From positions 1 to 64,000 of the forward strand of contig NZ_JACYTN010000023.1 of the NCBI RefSeq assembly GCF_014841135.1: a stretch of 64,000 bases of DNA, in the 5' to 3' direction. This document shows positions 17,833 through 26,418 of this stretch, one piece after another (position 1 is the first letter of the stretch; each line of letters starts with the position of its first letter). The DNA is from Paenibacillus arenosi. GTDB taxonomy: Bacteria; Bacillota; Bacilli; Paenibacillales; Paenibacillaceae. Below the pieces are notes generated by a model. It worked only from the letters and a program-made list of their open reading frames with translations, had not been told where the DNA came from and made no database searches. A program made the position numbers and the translations under genes.

Positions 17833-20061
17833 TTATTCAAAAAACTTTGAGATTGGGTTAACTTCAAACTTTTCCGCAGTCACTTTACCTTGTCCATTCA
17901 TTTGGAACCATTGATAAAAGTCGCTGCTAAAGTTAGATGTCTTCATCATAGTTTGCATCAAAGTAGGCCAAGCATTAGCGTTAACCTGCTCTGACGTCCA
18001 GTACATGTGCATAAGTAGGCGGTCTTTATGATAAGGATGCTTTACCATATAAACTCCGGATGTATCTTTCTGCTGCATCGCCTTGTTCCAATCCAATTGA
18101 ATAGCCTTTGCTCCCTTTTGAATGCTTGGCTTCAATGCTTGAATAACCGGATTGCGAAGAGAACTGCCGATCGCAATAATATGACTCTTCGAAAGTTCTT
18201 TCTCCAGCTGCTTCTTTACTAACGAGCGCTCTGTTACAATCTTCGCTTCAGCCCCACCCATTTGCATCAGGGTTTGAATCTGTTCTGCCAACTGGTTTTG
18301 TTGTTTCATTGCCCTTTTTGTTACACCATCGCTAAGCACGATCGTTACAGGCTCCCCATTATAGGCACGATGATACATACGAGCAAACACTTCTTGCGGT
18401 AAGTTGGAGTGGCCTGCAAAAATTTGATCATACGCTGACTTCATCATGAGCCCCATAAGACGCTGCTCTTCTTCGGGAGTTAACTTATACTCATCTGATA
18501 TATCAAAGTTCGGTTCATACAGCGCTTTGCGCATATGCTTTTGAATATCTGCACCAGCGATATCCCCTATAGTTTGCAGCCAGTCTGTAATCGTAGCATT
18601 TCGAAGTGCATAACGATTGTAGTACTCTTGCATAATACGATCGAAGGTTGTTTGTCCTACTTTGCGATACAGCTCATAAACGGCTAACCGACCTCTTTCA
18701 TAGTAAAGCGGATGTGCTTCTCCCCCTGCCTCTTCATTGTTGGAGGCGATCGCTTTATCTAAAGGCCCTGATGCCATACGCATCCCGTTAAAGCCTTGCA
18801 TGTCATCCTTTTGTTCTTCATAGAAGTATGAAGTTGCAAAGTGAGTTAATCCCTCATCTAAAAATCCTTCTGTTTCGGAGTTGTTACCGATAATCGCATG
18901 GAACCACTGATGGGCAATTTCATGAATAAATACCGAATCAGCTTCCACAGCTTGTTGATCAGAAATCTGACCCATCTGGATTACCCGTGTATATTCAATC
19001 GCAACGCCCTCTACATAAGTCTCCATAATACGAAAATCTTTATAAGGATAGGCTCCGAATTTGTTTCCGAAAAACTCAATCGCCTTAGCTGCTTGTTCGA
19101 CATAACGCTCGGCCACGTTCTCTTTTTCTTTGCTATCTCCGAAATAGTACATTTCAATATTAATTCCATTTACGTTCTTTGACTTCACTTTGTAGTCCGG
19201 GCTAGCAAAGAATACGAATTCACGCGTCTTATCCGCAGTGGCCGTAATAACTTTACGACCATCCCCAGCAGATGTCTCTTGCAGTTGTCCCGGCATGCTT
19301 ATTTTATAATTGCTCGGTACATTCAGGCTTACTTTATAGTCAGACGCTTCAAAATAATCAGATTCGAGGGTCTTGCTGTACGGCAGGCGATTCCACTCCT
19401 GCTTGCCTTCATCATACATCGCTAAAATAGGATAGAAATGAACAGCACTAATTAATTCCTTATAATGAGCCATACGCTGCATTCCAAATGGAATATCAAT
19501 TGTATAATCAAGCTCAACGACAACTTCCTCACCTGGCTTGAGTGTTTTACCAAGATTAACGGTTAACGATTGATTTTTATTTTCGAAGCTAAGTTTACTG
19601 CTGTTGGACTTGTCCATAACTCGCTGAACATCTATACCACCTAAAAAATCTTCAGGCTTCTTATCAGGATACTCTTTGGCAATGTCCTTGTTCCGTGCTT
19701 GAAACATAGATGTCTGCGTATCAACTGAACGATAGGCGTCCGCAAACGTATGGAAAACGAGTTCTGACAAGTCATCCTTCGTTTCATTACGAAACAAGAC
19801 AGACTGAGTGCCAGAAAGCTTCATTTGTTTCTCATCTAGTTGGAGATTAATCGTATATTGAATAGGGCTCGTCCGTCGGCCATCTTCTACTACATTCACT
19901 GTATGGCCTGCTGCTAGAGTCGAAGCTTGTACGTTCTTTGCAGCATGATCGCTGGCTGATGCCCCTACTAATGATGGAATCATAAGAAATTGTGCTGCTA
20001 GTGTGACCGATAATAGGCCAGCAGCCATTCGGATGAAGCGATTTGACTGTTTGTTTTTCAT
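17833..20061 (-). CDS. Secreted M1-family metallopeptidase
   Basis: A 742-residue protein with a signal peptide (MKNKQSNRFIRMAAGLLSV, cleavage probably near ASA). A beta-rich N-terminal domain is followed by an M1 gluzincin core with HEIAH (His380) and the downstream zinc ligand Glu in FLDEGLTHFA. The GAMEN substrate motif is altered to GVAIEY, so the preferred substrate may differ from classical aminopeptidases. The last 200 residues are distinct (IVLSDGVTKRA, HIIAIGSSLRNP) and could be a binding module. ATG 20061 follows GGGGG by 9 nt; an upstream in-frame start lacks this. Confidence 0.87.
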   Translation of the reverse strand: MKNKQSNRFIRMAAGLLSVTLAAQFLMIPSLVGASASDHAAKNVQASTLAAGHTVNVVEDGRRTSPIQYTINLQLDEKQMKLSGTQSVLFRNETKDDLSELVFHTFADAYRSVDTQTSMFQARNKDIAKEYPDKKPEDFLGGIDVQRVMDKSNSSKLSFENKNQSLTVNLGKTLKPGEEVVVELDYTIDIPFGMQRMAHYKELISAVHFYPILAMYDEGKQEWNRLPYSKTLESDYFEASDYKVSLNVPSNYKISMPGQLQETSAGDGRKVITATADKTREFVFFASPDYKVKSKNVNGINIEMYYFGDSKEKENVAERYVEQAAKAIEFFGNKFGAYPYKDFRIMETYVEGVAIEYTRVIQMGQISDQQAVEADSVFIHEIAHQWFHAIIGNNSETEGFLDEGLTHFATSYFYEEQKDDMQGFNGMRMASGPLDKAIASNNEEAGGEAHPLYYERGRLAVYELYRKVGQTTFDRIMQEYYNRYALRNATITDWLQTIGDIAGADIQKHMRKALYEPNFDISDEYKLTPEEEQRLMGLMMKSAYDQIFAGHSNLPQEVFARMYHRAYNGEPVTIVLSDGVTKRAMKQQNQLAEQIQTLMQMGGAEAKIVTERSLVKKQLEKELSKSHIIAIGSSLRNPVIQALKPSIQKGAKAIQLDWNKAMQQKDTSGVYMVKHPYHKDRLLMHMYWTSEQVNANAWPTLMQTMMKTSNFSSDFYQWFQMNGQGKVTAEKFEVNPISKFFE

Positions 20062-20238
20062 ATTTTCAAACCCCCTGGTGTGGATCAAGTTGTTGGTTGC
20101 CATTTAATGATTTCTTTCATACATGTGTTGCTTTTATTATAAATGTCGAATCTACAAAGTACCTTAGATTACCCTTGCAACATAAGCCATGAAGCTTACA
20201 GTATTGTCAGGTAGATAGACTCCTTAAAATTTTAGACA

Positions 20239-20274
20239 CAAAAAAACAAGGCACCTCCGAAGAGATGCCCTGTC
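20239..20274 (-). terminator. Terminator of cstA
   Basis: The minus strand forms GGGCATCTC-TTCG-GAGGTGCC, a stem closed by a stable tetraloop, followed by TTGTTTTTTT. Confidence 0.9.
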
Positions 20275-20321
20275 TATCTAAGATGACTGTACCTGATGGT
20301 ATATAGTAATTTGGGATTACA

Positions 20322-22118
20322 TTATGTCACAGATACTTTTTCAAGTATGGGTCGTGGTGTGTTCCATAATTGCGTCCATTTCTTAATCGCAGAGACCATA
20401 ATAATGATTCCGAGAACTAGCATAATGATGGACAATGCTGCATTTAGAACGCTGTAGCCTTTTGCCGCTTCGTTCAAGTACACATTTTGAATCATCCAGA
20501 ATCCTGCATAGTTTACCGTTATGAACAAGTACGCAAGTGGGATGAGACAAGTAAGTACATACCAGCGCTTGTCCGCAATTTTCAAAATAACCGTCGCTCC
20601 GATAATAAGACCAATCGATGCCATCAACTGGTTCGATACACCGAACAATGCCCATACCGAGCCGATATCGCCGGAGAAGAGTAAGTAGCCCCACATGAAG
20701 CAAGCTAATGCACTTGCAAAGATTGCCCCTGGCACCCAATCAACACGTTTAAGCGGCTTGTAGATTTCACCGAAGAAATCTTGAATCAAGTAACGAGATA
20801 CACGAGTACCTGCGTCGATCGCTGTTAGAATGAATACTGCCTCAAACATAATTACGAATTGGAAGAAGAATGCTGCCAAGTTTTCAAACCAAGGAATTTG
20901 GGTGAAAATATACGTCATCCCTACCGCTAGCGTAACTGCGCCGCCTGTTCTTCCTTCTAGATCCAACCCAATTTGCTGTGCCAATTCAGGCAAGTGTACA
21001 ACTTCCATACCAAGTGTCTTGAACACTTCAGGTGTCGAGTTAATTGCAAAGTAGTCAGCTGGCTGCAATGCAGTTGCTGCAATAAGAGCCATAATCGCTA
21101 CTACACACTCTACCAACATCGCACCGAAACCAACGCTCTTAATATCGCTCCAGCGGTTAACCATTTTCGGCGTTGTTCCAGAACCAACAAAGGCATGGAA
21201 ACCAGAAATCGCACCGCAGGCAATTGTAATCGAGATGAACGGCCATACCGGACCCGCTAGTATTGGACCGCCGCCATTAATAAATTCAGTAACAGCCGGG
21301 AAAGGAATCGCCGGGTTAATAACAAATACACCGATAATCAAGGCGATAAATACGCCAATTTTCATAAAGCTGCTCAAGTAATCACGTGGTGCAAGCAATA
21401 GCCATACCGGCAATGCTGCTGCAAAGAATGCGTATATTGGCAAAATGATTGCCAATGTGCTTGCATCTAGCGTTAACCAGTCGCCAAGCATTGTTCCTTG
21501 AATGTAAGGACCAGCGAATACACCGATCATCATCAAAATAAATCCGACTGTCGTTGCAAGCTTCAAGTTGCCTGTTTTCTTATGGAACAAGCCAACCCCG
21601 ATTGCAATCGGAATCGTAATCGCAACTGCGAATGTTCCCCATGGATTGTTCTCCAATGCGTGAAGGACAACCATCGACAAGCCTGCCATTGTGATTGTAA
21701 TGATGAACAACATTGCCAAGCCTGTACAGAAGCCAGCTACAGGACCAAGCTCTTCTTTTGCTACTTCAGAAAGTGACTTTCCTTCTTTGCGCATCGAAGC
21801 GAACAACACGACCATGTCGTGCACGGCGCCTCCGATAACCGCACCGACCAACAACCATATCAAACCTGGTAAATAACCGAACTGGGCTGCTAATATCGGT
21901 CCAACGAGTGGACCTGCTGCAGCGATCGCTGCGAAGTGGTGGCCAAAAGTCACCCATTTATTAGATGGAACATAGTCTTTACCGTCATTTAATTCATGCG
22001 CAGGTGTAGGCTTAGAATCATCCAATTTGAGTACCTTTGCCGCCATAAATGTTCCATATAGACGATACGCTATCATAAGAATACATATAGAACCGATTAC
22101 TATCGTTACCGCGTTCAT
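20322..22118 (-). CDS. cstA: CstA-family carbon starvation transporter
   Basis: A 598-residue polytopic membrane protein with the family's N-terminal block (FGHHFAAIAAAGPLVGPILAAQFGYLPGLIW) and later SGFHAFVGSGTTPKM. Members import pyruvate (E. coli BtsT and CstA) or peptides and are raised at carbon limitation. ATG 22118 is fixed by AGGGAG 9 nt upstream; the open frame extends another 99 codons without support. The CstA-type E. coli transporter BtsT is controlled by the LytS/LytTR pair BtsSR. A LytS/LytTR pair lies 3.5 kb upstream here, so a like circuit is possible (inference). A candidate cre site suggests catabolite control. Confidence 0.92.
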   Translation of the reverse strand: MNAVTIVIGSICILMIAYRLYGTFMAAKVLKLDDSKPTPAHELNDGKDYVPSNKWVTFGHHFAAIAAAGPLVGPILAAQFGYLPGLIWLLVGAVIGGAVHDMVVLFASMRKEGKSLSEVAKEELGPVAGFCTGLAMLFIITITMAGLSMVVLHALENNPWGTFAVAITIPIAIGVGLFHKKTGNLKLATTVGFILMMIGVFAGPYIQGTMLGDWLTLDASTLAIILPIYAFFAAALPVWLLLAPRDYLSSFMKIGVFIALIIGVFVINPAIPFPAVTEFINGGGPILAGPVWPFISITIACGAISGFHAFVGSGTTPKMVNRWSDIKSVGFGAMLVECVVAIMALIAATALQPADYFAINSTPEVFKTLGMEVVHLPELAQQIGLDLEGRTGGAVTLAVGMTYIFTQIPWFENLAAFFFQFVIMFEAVFILTAIDAGTRVSRYLIQDFFGEIYKPLKRVDWVPGAIFASALACFMWGYLLFSGDIGSVWALFGVSNQLMASIGLIIGATVILKIADKRWYVLTCLIPLAYLFITVNYAGFWMIQNVYLNEAAKGYSVLNAALSIIMLVLGIIIMVSAIKKWTQLWNTPRPILEKVSVT

Positions 22119-22175
22119 GGAGATCGACTCCCTTCTCAACTTTCTATACTTGTATTTTATGAGATGAAAACGAAA

Positions 22176-22189
22176 ATAAAGCGTTTTCA
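22176..22189 (-). promoter_or_regulatory. Candidate cre (CcpA) site before cstA
   Basis: The minus strand reads TGAAAACGCTTTAT, close to the cre pattern TGNAANCGNWNNCA, with mismatches at the last two positions. It lies 58 nt before the cstA start, and a second weaker copy (ATGAAAACGAAAA on the plus strand) overlaps its far side. Carbon control of cstA makes sense physiologically. Confidence 0.5.
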
Positions 22190-22249
22190 AAATAAAATGC
22201 GTGAGATTCGCTTCCACTTGCAAAAATCGAGGGTTGAGTTGCAACAAAC

Positions 22250-22293
22250 AAAAAAAGATCGAGCTCAGGTTCCTACAAACCACAGCTCGATCT
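22250..22293 (-). terminator. Terminator of the ECF transporter operon
   Basis: A perfect 10-bp stem (AGATCGAGCT/AGCTCGATCT) with an 18-nt loop is followed on the minus strand by TTTTTTGTTT, 17 nt after the EcfT stop. Confidence 0.9.
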
Positions 22294-22309
22294 CTTAAAT
22301 CTGCTATTA

Positions 22310-23137
22310 TTAAAATGGATACCAGAACGTCCCGAAGCCCTGCACTCGTGCCGTAATAGAAATAGCCAATACGACTGCACAAATGATAACAACCGCAACA
22401 TCCACTCTTCCCCATGGAGACGAGGAATACCAGGTCCGTTTCGCATGTTTACCGAAGCCACGCAAGTCCATTGCATTTGCCACCGTATCAATCCGCGAAA
22501 GCGAAGATTGTACAAGTGGAATTGCTATTGCTGCATAATGTTTTAAACGCTGAACAATCGTCCCTTCCCCGCGAGCCATGCCGACTCCGCGAGCCTGCAT
22601 CGCATTTGAAATGCTAAGGAAGTCTTTTTTCAGGTCAGGAATGTAGCGAAATGCAATATTAAAGGCATAGGCAATTTTGTATGGCACACCTAGGCGGTTC
22701 AAGCTCCCAGCAAAACGAGTCGGATGTGTCGTATATACAAACAATATCGAAATAGGCATTAGCGACATATATTTCATCGATAGTGTCAGTATATAAAATA
22801 CGGTCTCTAGTGTAAGCACCTCATAACCTAAGTCTATGAGTACTGTCGTCGTCCCGTTCACTTCACTTCCATAGGCAGGTGACACAAGTATCGTAAATAA
22901 AGAGTTGAATATATTAAATACGATAATAACCCATACGAGCAGCCTAATGCGTGTCCAAGGCAGCTGCGCACTCTTAAGGAGTCCAATCCCGAAGATGAAA
23001 AGTACAATGAAGACACGAATGTCCTGAAATAAAAAGACGATCACTGTCCATGCAAGCAGCATAAGCAGTTTAACGGCACCGTCTAATCGATGGAACAAGG
23101 TATCCCGCTCGATGTACAACATGCCCGCTTTACTCAT
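22310..23137 (-). CDS. ECF transporter transmembrane subunit (EcfT)
   Basis: A 275-residue membrane protein with several helices between about 25 and 260 and the EcfT cytoplasmic coupling motifs (SNAMQARGVGMARG, DLRGFGK) that contact the ATPases. It would couple ATP use to vitamin or cofactor uptake by the S subunit. ATG 23137 is taken because AGGTGA lies 6 nt upstream. The gene overlaps the ATPase gene by 8 nt, so the two are probably translated together. Confidence 0.9.
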   Translation of the reverse strand: MSKAGMLYIERDTLFHRLDGAVKLLMLLAWTVIVFLFQDIRVFIVLFIFGIGLLKSAQLPWTRIRLLVWVIIVFNIFNSLFTILVSPAYGSEVNGTTTVLIDLGYEVLTLETVFYILTLSMKYMSLMPISILFVYTTHPTRFAGSLNRLGVPYKIAYAFNIAFRYIPDLKKDFLSISNAMQARGVGMARGEGTIVQRLKHYAAIAIPLVQSSLSRIDTVANAMDLRGFGKHAKRTWYSSSPWGRVDVAVVIICAVVLAISITARVQGFGTFWYPF

Positions 23138-24851
23138 GCTCACTCACCTGCTTCTTCTGTTTCTCATACCGGATAAAGTAACGCACCAACGCTTCTGGAG
23201 TTGCCACCTCAGTCGAACGAGAAAGCATACTCAAGGATGTCTCCTTTAAATTCGCACGATTCATAATCTCTGTGTTGGTCAGTACACTAGCCGTGGAGCC
23301 TGATGCAATAATCTCCCCATTGCAAAGTACGGCAGCACGCTCTGTATACTCTAGTGCTAGATGCATATCGTGGGTAATAAAGAGCAACGATACGCCTTGC
23401 TCCGCTAGTCGTGACAAGAAGTCCATAAACTGCGTATAATGCTTGAAATCCTGTCCGGCAGTTGGCTCGTCCACAATAATAAGCTGCGGCTCCGTCACCA
23501 AGATAGAAGCGATCGTAACCCGCTTCTTCTGTCCGTAGCTAAGCGCAGATACAGGCCAGTCACGATAACTGTACAAGCCGCAAATACGCAGCACTTCTTC
23601 TACTTTAGTTGTGATTTCTGCTTGAGGCAATCCTTGTATACGCAGTGCCAAGCCGACTTCATCCCTAATCATCGTTTGGGTAATCATATGATTCGGGTTC
23701 TGCATCACGTAACCAATCTGCTCGCCTCTACGACGAATCGACCATTGACGGATGGACTCTCCATTCAGCAAAATATCACCTGATGTCGGCTTCACCATGC
23801 CAGTTAACAGTTGAGATAAGGTCGTCTTTCCTGCTCCATTATTACCAAGCAGCGCTATTCGTTCGCCCGCTCCAATCTTCAATGAAACACCTTTAATTAC
23901 TTCTTTGCCTTCCCCGTAGGCAAAACGAACATTTTTCAGCTCTAGCAAAGACCCATTCTCACTATTCATCGAAGAGTTATCGATCACTTTGACCCATTCT
24001 CCAAGTGTTTGACGCACTTGCTTGTTGCTACTTAATTGCTCCAGAGAGGATGGCTGTATACCTGGTGTCAGCTCACAGCCGGCATACTTCAACGCAGAAA
24101 TATACAGAGGCTCACGCAGGCCATTTTCCTTCATCACATTGGATGAAAGAATCTCATCGGGCGTACCAACCGCAACAATTCTACCTTCTGCCATCACAAC
24201 AATTCGGTCAACTGGCTGTTCCAGCACATCTTCAATTCGGTGCTCAATGATAATAACGGTCTTGCCGCTGTCACGATGAATGTCTTCAATCAGCTTCATT
24301 GCATGTTTACCACTCACAGGATCCAAATTTGCCAACGGCTCATCAAATAGTAAAATATCAACGTCCATAGACATGACTCCTGCCAAAGAAACACGCTGTT
24401 TCTGGCCGCCAGACAGTTCATGCGGACTTTGATTCATGTGCTCCAGCATATCAACCATACTAAGCGCTTCGGCTACTCGTGGCTTCATCTCTTCAGGAGC
24501 AACACAATCATTTTCGAAAGCGAAGGCAACATCTTCGTCTACCGTCAATCCAATGAACTGACTGTCCTGATCCTGCATGATCGTACCGACACTGCGGCTA
24601 ATCTCAAAAATACTTTGCTCTGCTGGGCAGCGACCCTTCAATGTGTAGTCGCCTGATATTTTCCCTTTATGGGCGAATGGAATTAGCCCATTGATACAAT
24701 GGGCTAACGTGGATTTGCCGGAACCGCTCGGGCCAGCTATTAATATTTTTTCCCCTGGGTAAATATCGAGGCATATGTCATGAAGGGTAGGCTCAGCCAA
24801 GCTACTATATTGAAAGCTAAACTTATTAAAAGAAAGAATGGATTCTGCCAT
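23130..24851 (-). CDS. ECF transporter ATPase, two ABC domains fused
   Basis: A 573-residue protein carrying two complete ABC cassettes. The first has Walker A GPSGSGKST (about 40-48), signature LSGGQKQR and DEPLANLDP. The second starts near 305 with Walker A GNNGAGKTT, an altered signature LSYGQKKR and DEPTAGQD. Two-domain ATPases of this kind (YkoD-like) replace the usual EcfA/EcfA' pair. ATG 24851 is chosen because AGGGG then sits 11 nt away, rather than 2 nt from the earlier ATG. It lies between the S and T subunit genes. Confidence 0.92.
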   Translation of the reverse strand: MAESILSFNKFSFQYSSLAEPTLHDICLDIYPGEKILIAGPSGSGKSTLAHCINGLIPFAHKGKISGDYTLKGRCPAEQSIFEISRSVGTIMQDQDSQFIGLTVDEDVAFAFENDCVAPEEMKPRVAEALSMVDMLEHMNQSPHELSGGQKQRVSLAGVMSMDVDILLFDEPLANLDPVSGKHAMKLIEDIHRDSGKTVIIIEHRIEDVLEQPVDRIVVMAEGRIVAVGTPDEILSSNVMKENGLREPLYISALKYAGCELTPGIQPSSLEQLSSNKQVRQTLGEWVKVIDNSSMNSENGSLLELKNVRFAYGEGKEVIKGVSLKIGAGERIALLGNNGAGKTTLSQLLTGMVKPTSGDILLNGESIRQWSIRRRGEQIGYVMQNPNHMITQTMIRDEVGLALRIQGLPQAEITTKVEEVLRICGLYSYRDWPVSALSYGQKKRVTIASILVTEPQLIIVDEPTAGQDFKHYTQFMDFLSRLAEQGVSLLFITHDMHLALEYTERAAVLCNGEIIASGSTASVLTNTEIMNRANLKETSLSMLSRSTEVATPEALVRYFIRYEKQKKQVSEHE

Positions 24852-24900
24852 CTTATTCATTGCCCCTATTTGCCTTTATTCAAGGATTTCTGCAATCCTA

Positions 24901-25461
24901 TTACTTTGATACTTTGAGATTGGAATTGCTGCGATTCACTTTCAACAATCCAAGTACAGCACCAACACCTAGAATGACATGCACGGTAATGTTAGCCAAA
25001 GAAGCCGCGGTGAATTGCAATAGCATTTTATCTGGCGCTTCTCCAAATAGATAAATATCAAGCACGCTAGAAATACCGAAACCAACGACCAATGCCAATG
25101 ATCCGACAATAGCTAAAGTCGCAATATTACCTTTAGTTGCACGCCCTTCTTTAACACTAAATGACTTGCTCATAAATACGAGTCCCATACCTAGACCGCT
25201 AATCGCCGATCCCAACACCCAAGACCACCAGATCGTTCCACTAGATAAGTCGAACACGATGTGACCGATAGCCCCGCTCAAAAAGCCAACGATAGGACCG
25301 AACAAAGCTCCAAATATCGTCAAGATTGCAATTGCTGGACGCAGTCCAGTCTGTGGTGCTACCGGAATCGAAACCCAGTTAAGCAAACCGTACAATGCCG
25401 CTCCGATTCCAATCGCAACAACCGTCTTCGTGTCCAAGTTGAAAATAGATTGCTTCATCAT
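24901..25461 (-). CDS. ECF transporter S component (UPF0397-like)
   Basis: A 186-residue membrane protein with about five to six helices. The N-terminal half ([62 protein letters not shown]) matches the UPF0397 group of substrate-binding S subunits. The vitamin or precursor it binds cannot be told from sequence; thiamine precursors have been suggested for relatives. AAGGG lies a few bases before two adjacent ATG codons, so the start is uncertain by one codon. It is the first gene of a three-gene S-A-T operon. Confidence 0.85.
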   Translation of the reverse strand: MMKQSIFNLDTKTVVAIGIGAALYGLLNWVSIPVAPQTGLRPAIAILTIFGALFGPIVGFLSGAIGHIVFDLSSGTIWWSWVLGSAISGLGMGLVFMSKSFSVKEGRATKGNIATLAIVGSLALVVGFGISSVLDIYLFGEAPDKMLLQFTAASLANITVHVILGVGAVLGLLKVNRSNSNLKVSK

Positions 25462-25564
25462 CTTCACCCTTTCTTCCCCAATATGGATTTATCGCGCGCC
25501 TGCTTGAGCAGGTAGCATCATTTGTATATTACAATCTATATGCCAATCTAGTTGAACATAAAAC

Positions 25565-25594
25565 AAGCCACTGCCTTCTATGGCAAATGGCTTA
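25565..25594 (-). terminator. Terminator of the LytS/LytTR operon
   Basis: The minus strand forms AAGCCATTTGCC/GGCAGTGGCTT with one mismatch and then GTTTTATG. It separates the two-component genes from the ECF operon. Confidence 0.7.
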
Positions 25595-25654
25595 GATTGC
25601 AAGCATTATTATAGCAAGGTGCGTGTAATTATGCACCAATATTTTGCCTGCCTT

Positions 25655-26416
25655 TTATAGACCAAGTTTCTGCTTCAAGTCTTTCACATACGTGCGGCTG
25701 ACCGGTATACTTGCACCGTCTTTCATTTTCATCACATACGTAGAATTGAACCATGGTTCAATCTCTTTTACATAATCTACATTAACTAAATAGGAGCGAT
25801 GAACACGTAGCATAGAAGGATGATTCAGCTTGCGCTCCAGCACCGTCAACGCTTCACATACCTTATATCGCTGCCCTTCCGTCACAACGACTGCCTTACC
25901 TTCTTCAGACTCGATATAAATAATACGGTCAACATGTAGAACCGCAATTCGCTCATCTACGGTCACTGCTAACCGTTCTGTTCGCTCCACAGCTTTAGCA
26001 GCGTTAGAGTTAACAGCCCCACTCACTGCAATAGGCTGAGACGTAGGTACTACAGCTAGCCGCTGAATAAGTTTCTCTACCGTTTGCTGTACACGTGCCT
26101 CTTCGTACGGTTTTAAGATGTAGTCTGCAGCATTCAACTCAAATGCTTTTAGCGCATATTCATCATAAGCTGTCGCAAATACGATAGCAGATTGACATCC
26201 GTCTTCTTTAAGTCGCTCTGCAATCTCAATGCCTGTTGCATCTGTCAGCTGAATATCGAGAAAGATCACGTCAGGTGTTGTTTCCTGAATGCCATCCATC
26301 GCCTCTTCATACGACTCAGCTTCTCCAACAATGTCCACCCGCTTCGTTCTGCGAAGCAAATACATGAGCTCATCCCTTGCCAATGGCTCATCATCAACAA
26401 CAAACGCTCTAATCAC
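25655..26416 (-). CDS. LytTR-family response regulator
   Basis: A 253-residue regulator. A receiver domain (1-120) has Asp8/Asp9, phospho-acceptor Asp54 (IFLDIQLTDATG) and Lys in ILKPYEE. A linker of about 30 residues leads to a LytTR DNA-binding domain (about 150-250) with IIYIESEEGKAVVVT and LRVHRSYLVNV. It starts with GTG 7 nt after GGAAGGTG, 2 nt past the LytS stop, so the pair is one operon. Relatives regulate pyruvate uptake (BtsR, B. subtilis LytT) or murein hydrolase export genes. Candidate targets here are the ECF operon and cstA just downstream. Confidence 0.92.
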   Translation of the reverse strand: MIRAFVVDDEPLARDELMYLLRRTKRVDIVGEAESYEEAMDGIQETTPDVIFLDIQLTDATGIEIAERLKEDGCQSAIVFATAYDEYALKAFELNAADYILKPYEEARVQQTVEKLIQRLAVVPTSQPIAVSGAVNSNAAKAVERTERLAVTVDERIAVLHVDRIIYIESEEGKAVVVTEGQRYKVCEALTVLERKLNHPSMLRVHRSYLVNVDYVKEIEPWFNSTYVMKMKDGASIPVSRTYVKDLKQKLGL

Positions 26417-26418
26417 GC

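Noticed and set aside
22119-22415. A 99-codon N-terminal extension of cstA
   Set aside because: It overlaps the EcfT gene and its terminator and lacks a ribosome site; the family's usual N-terminus starts at 22118.
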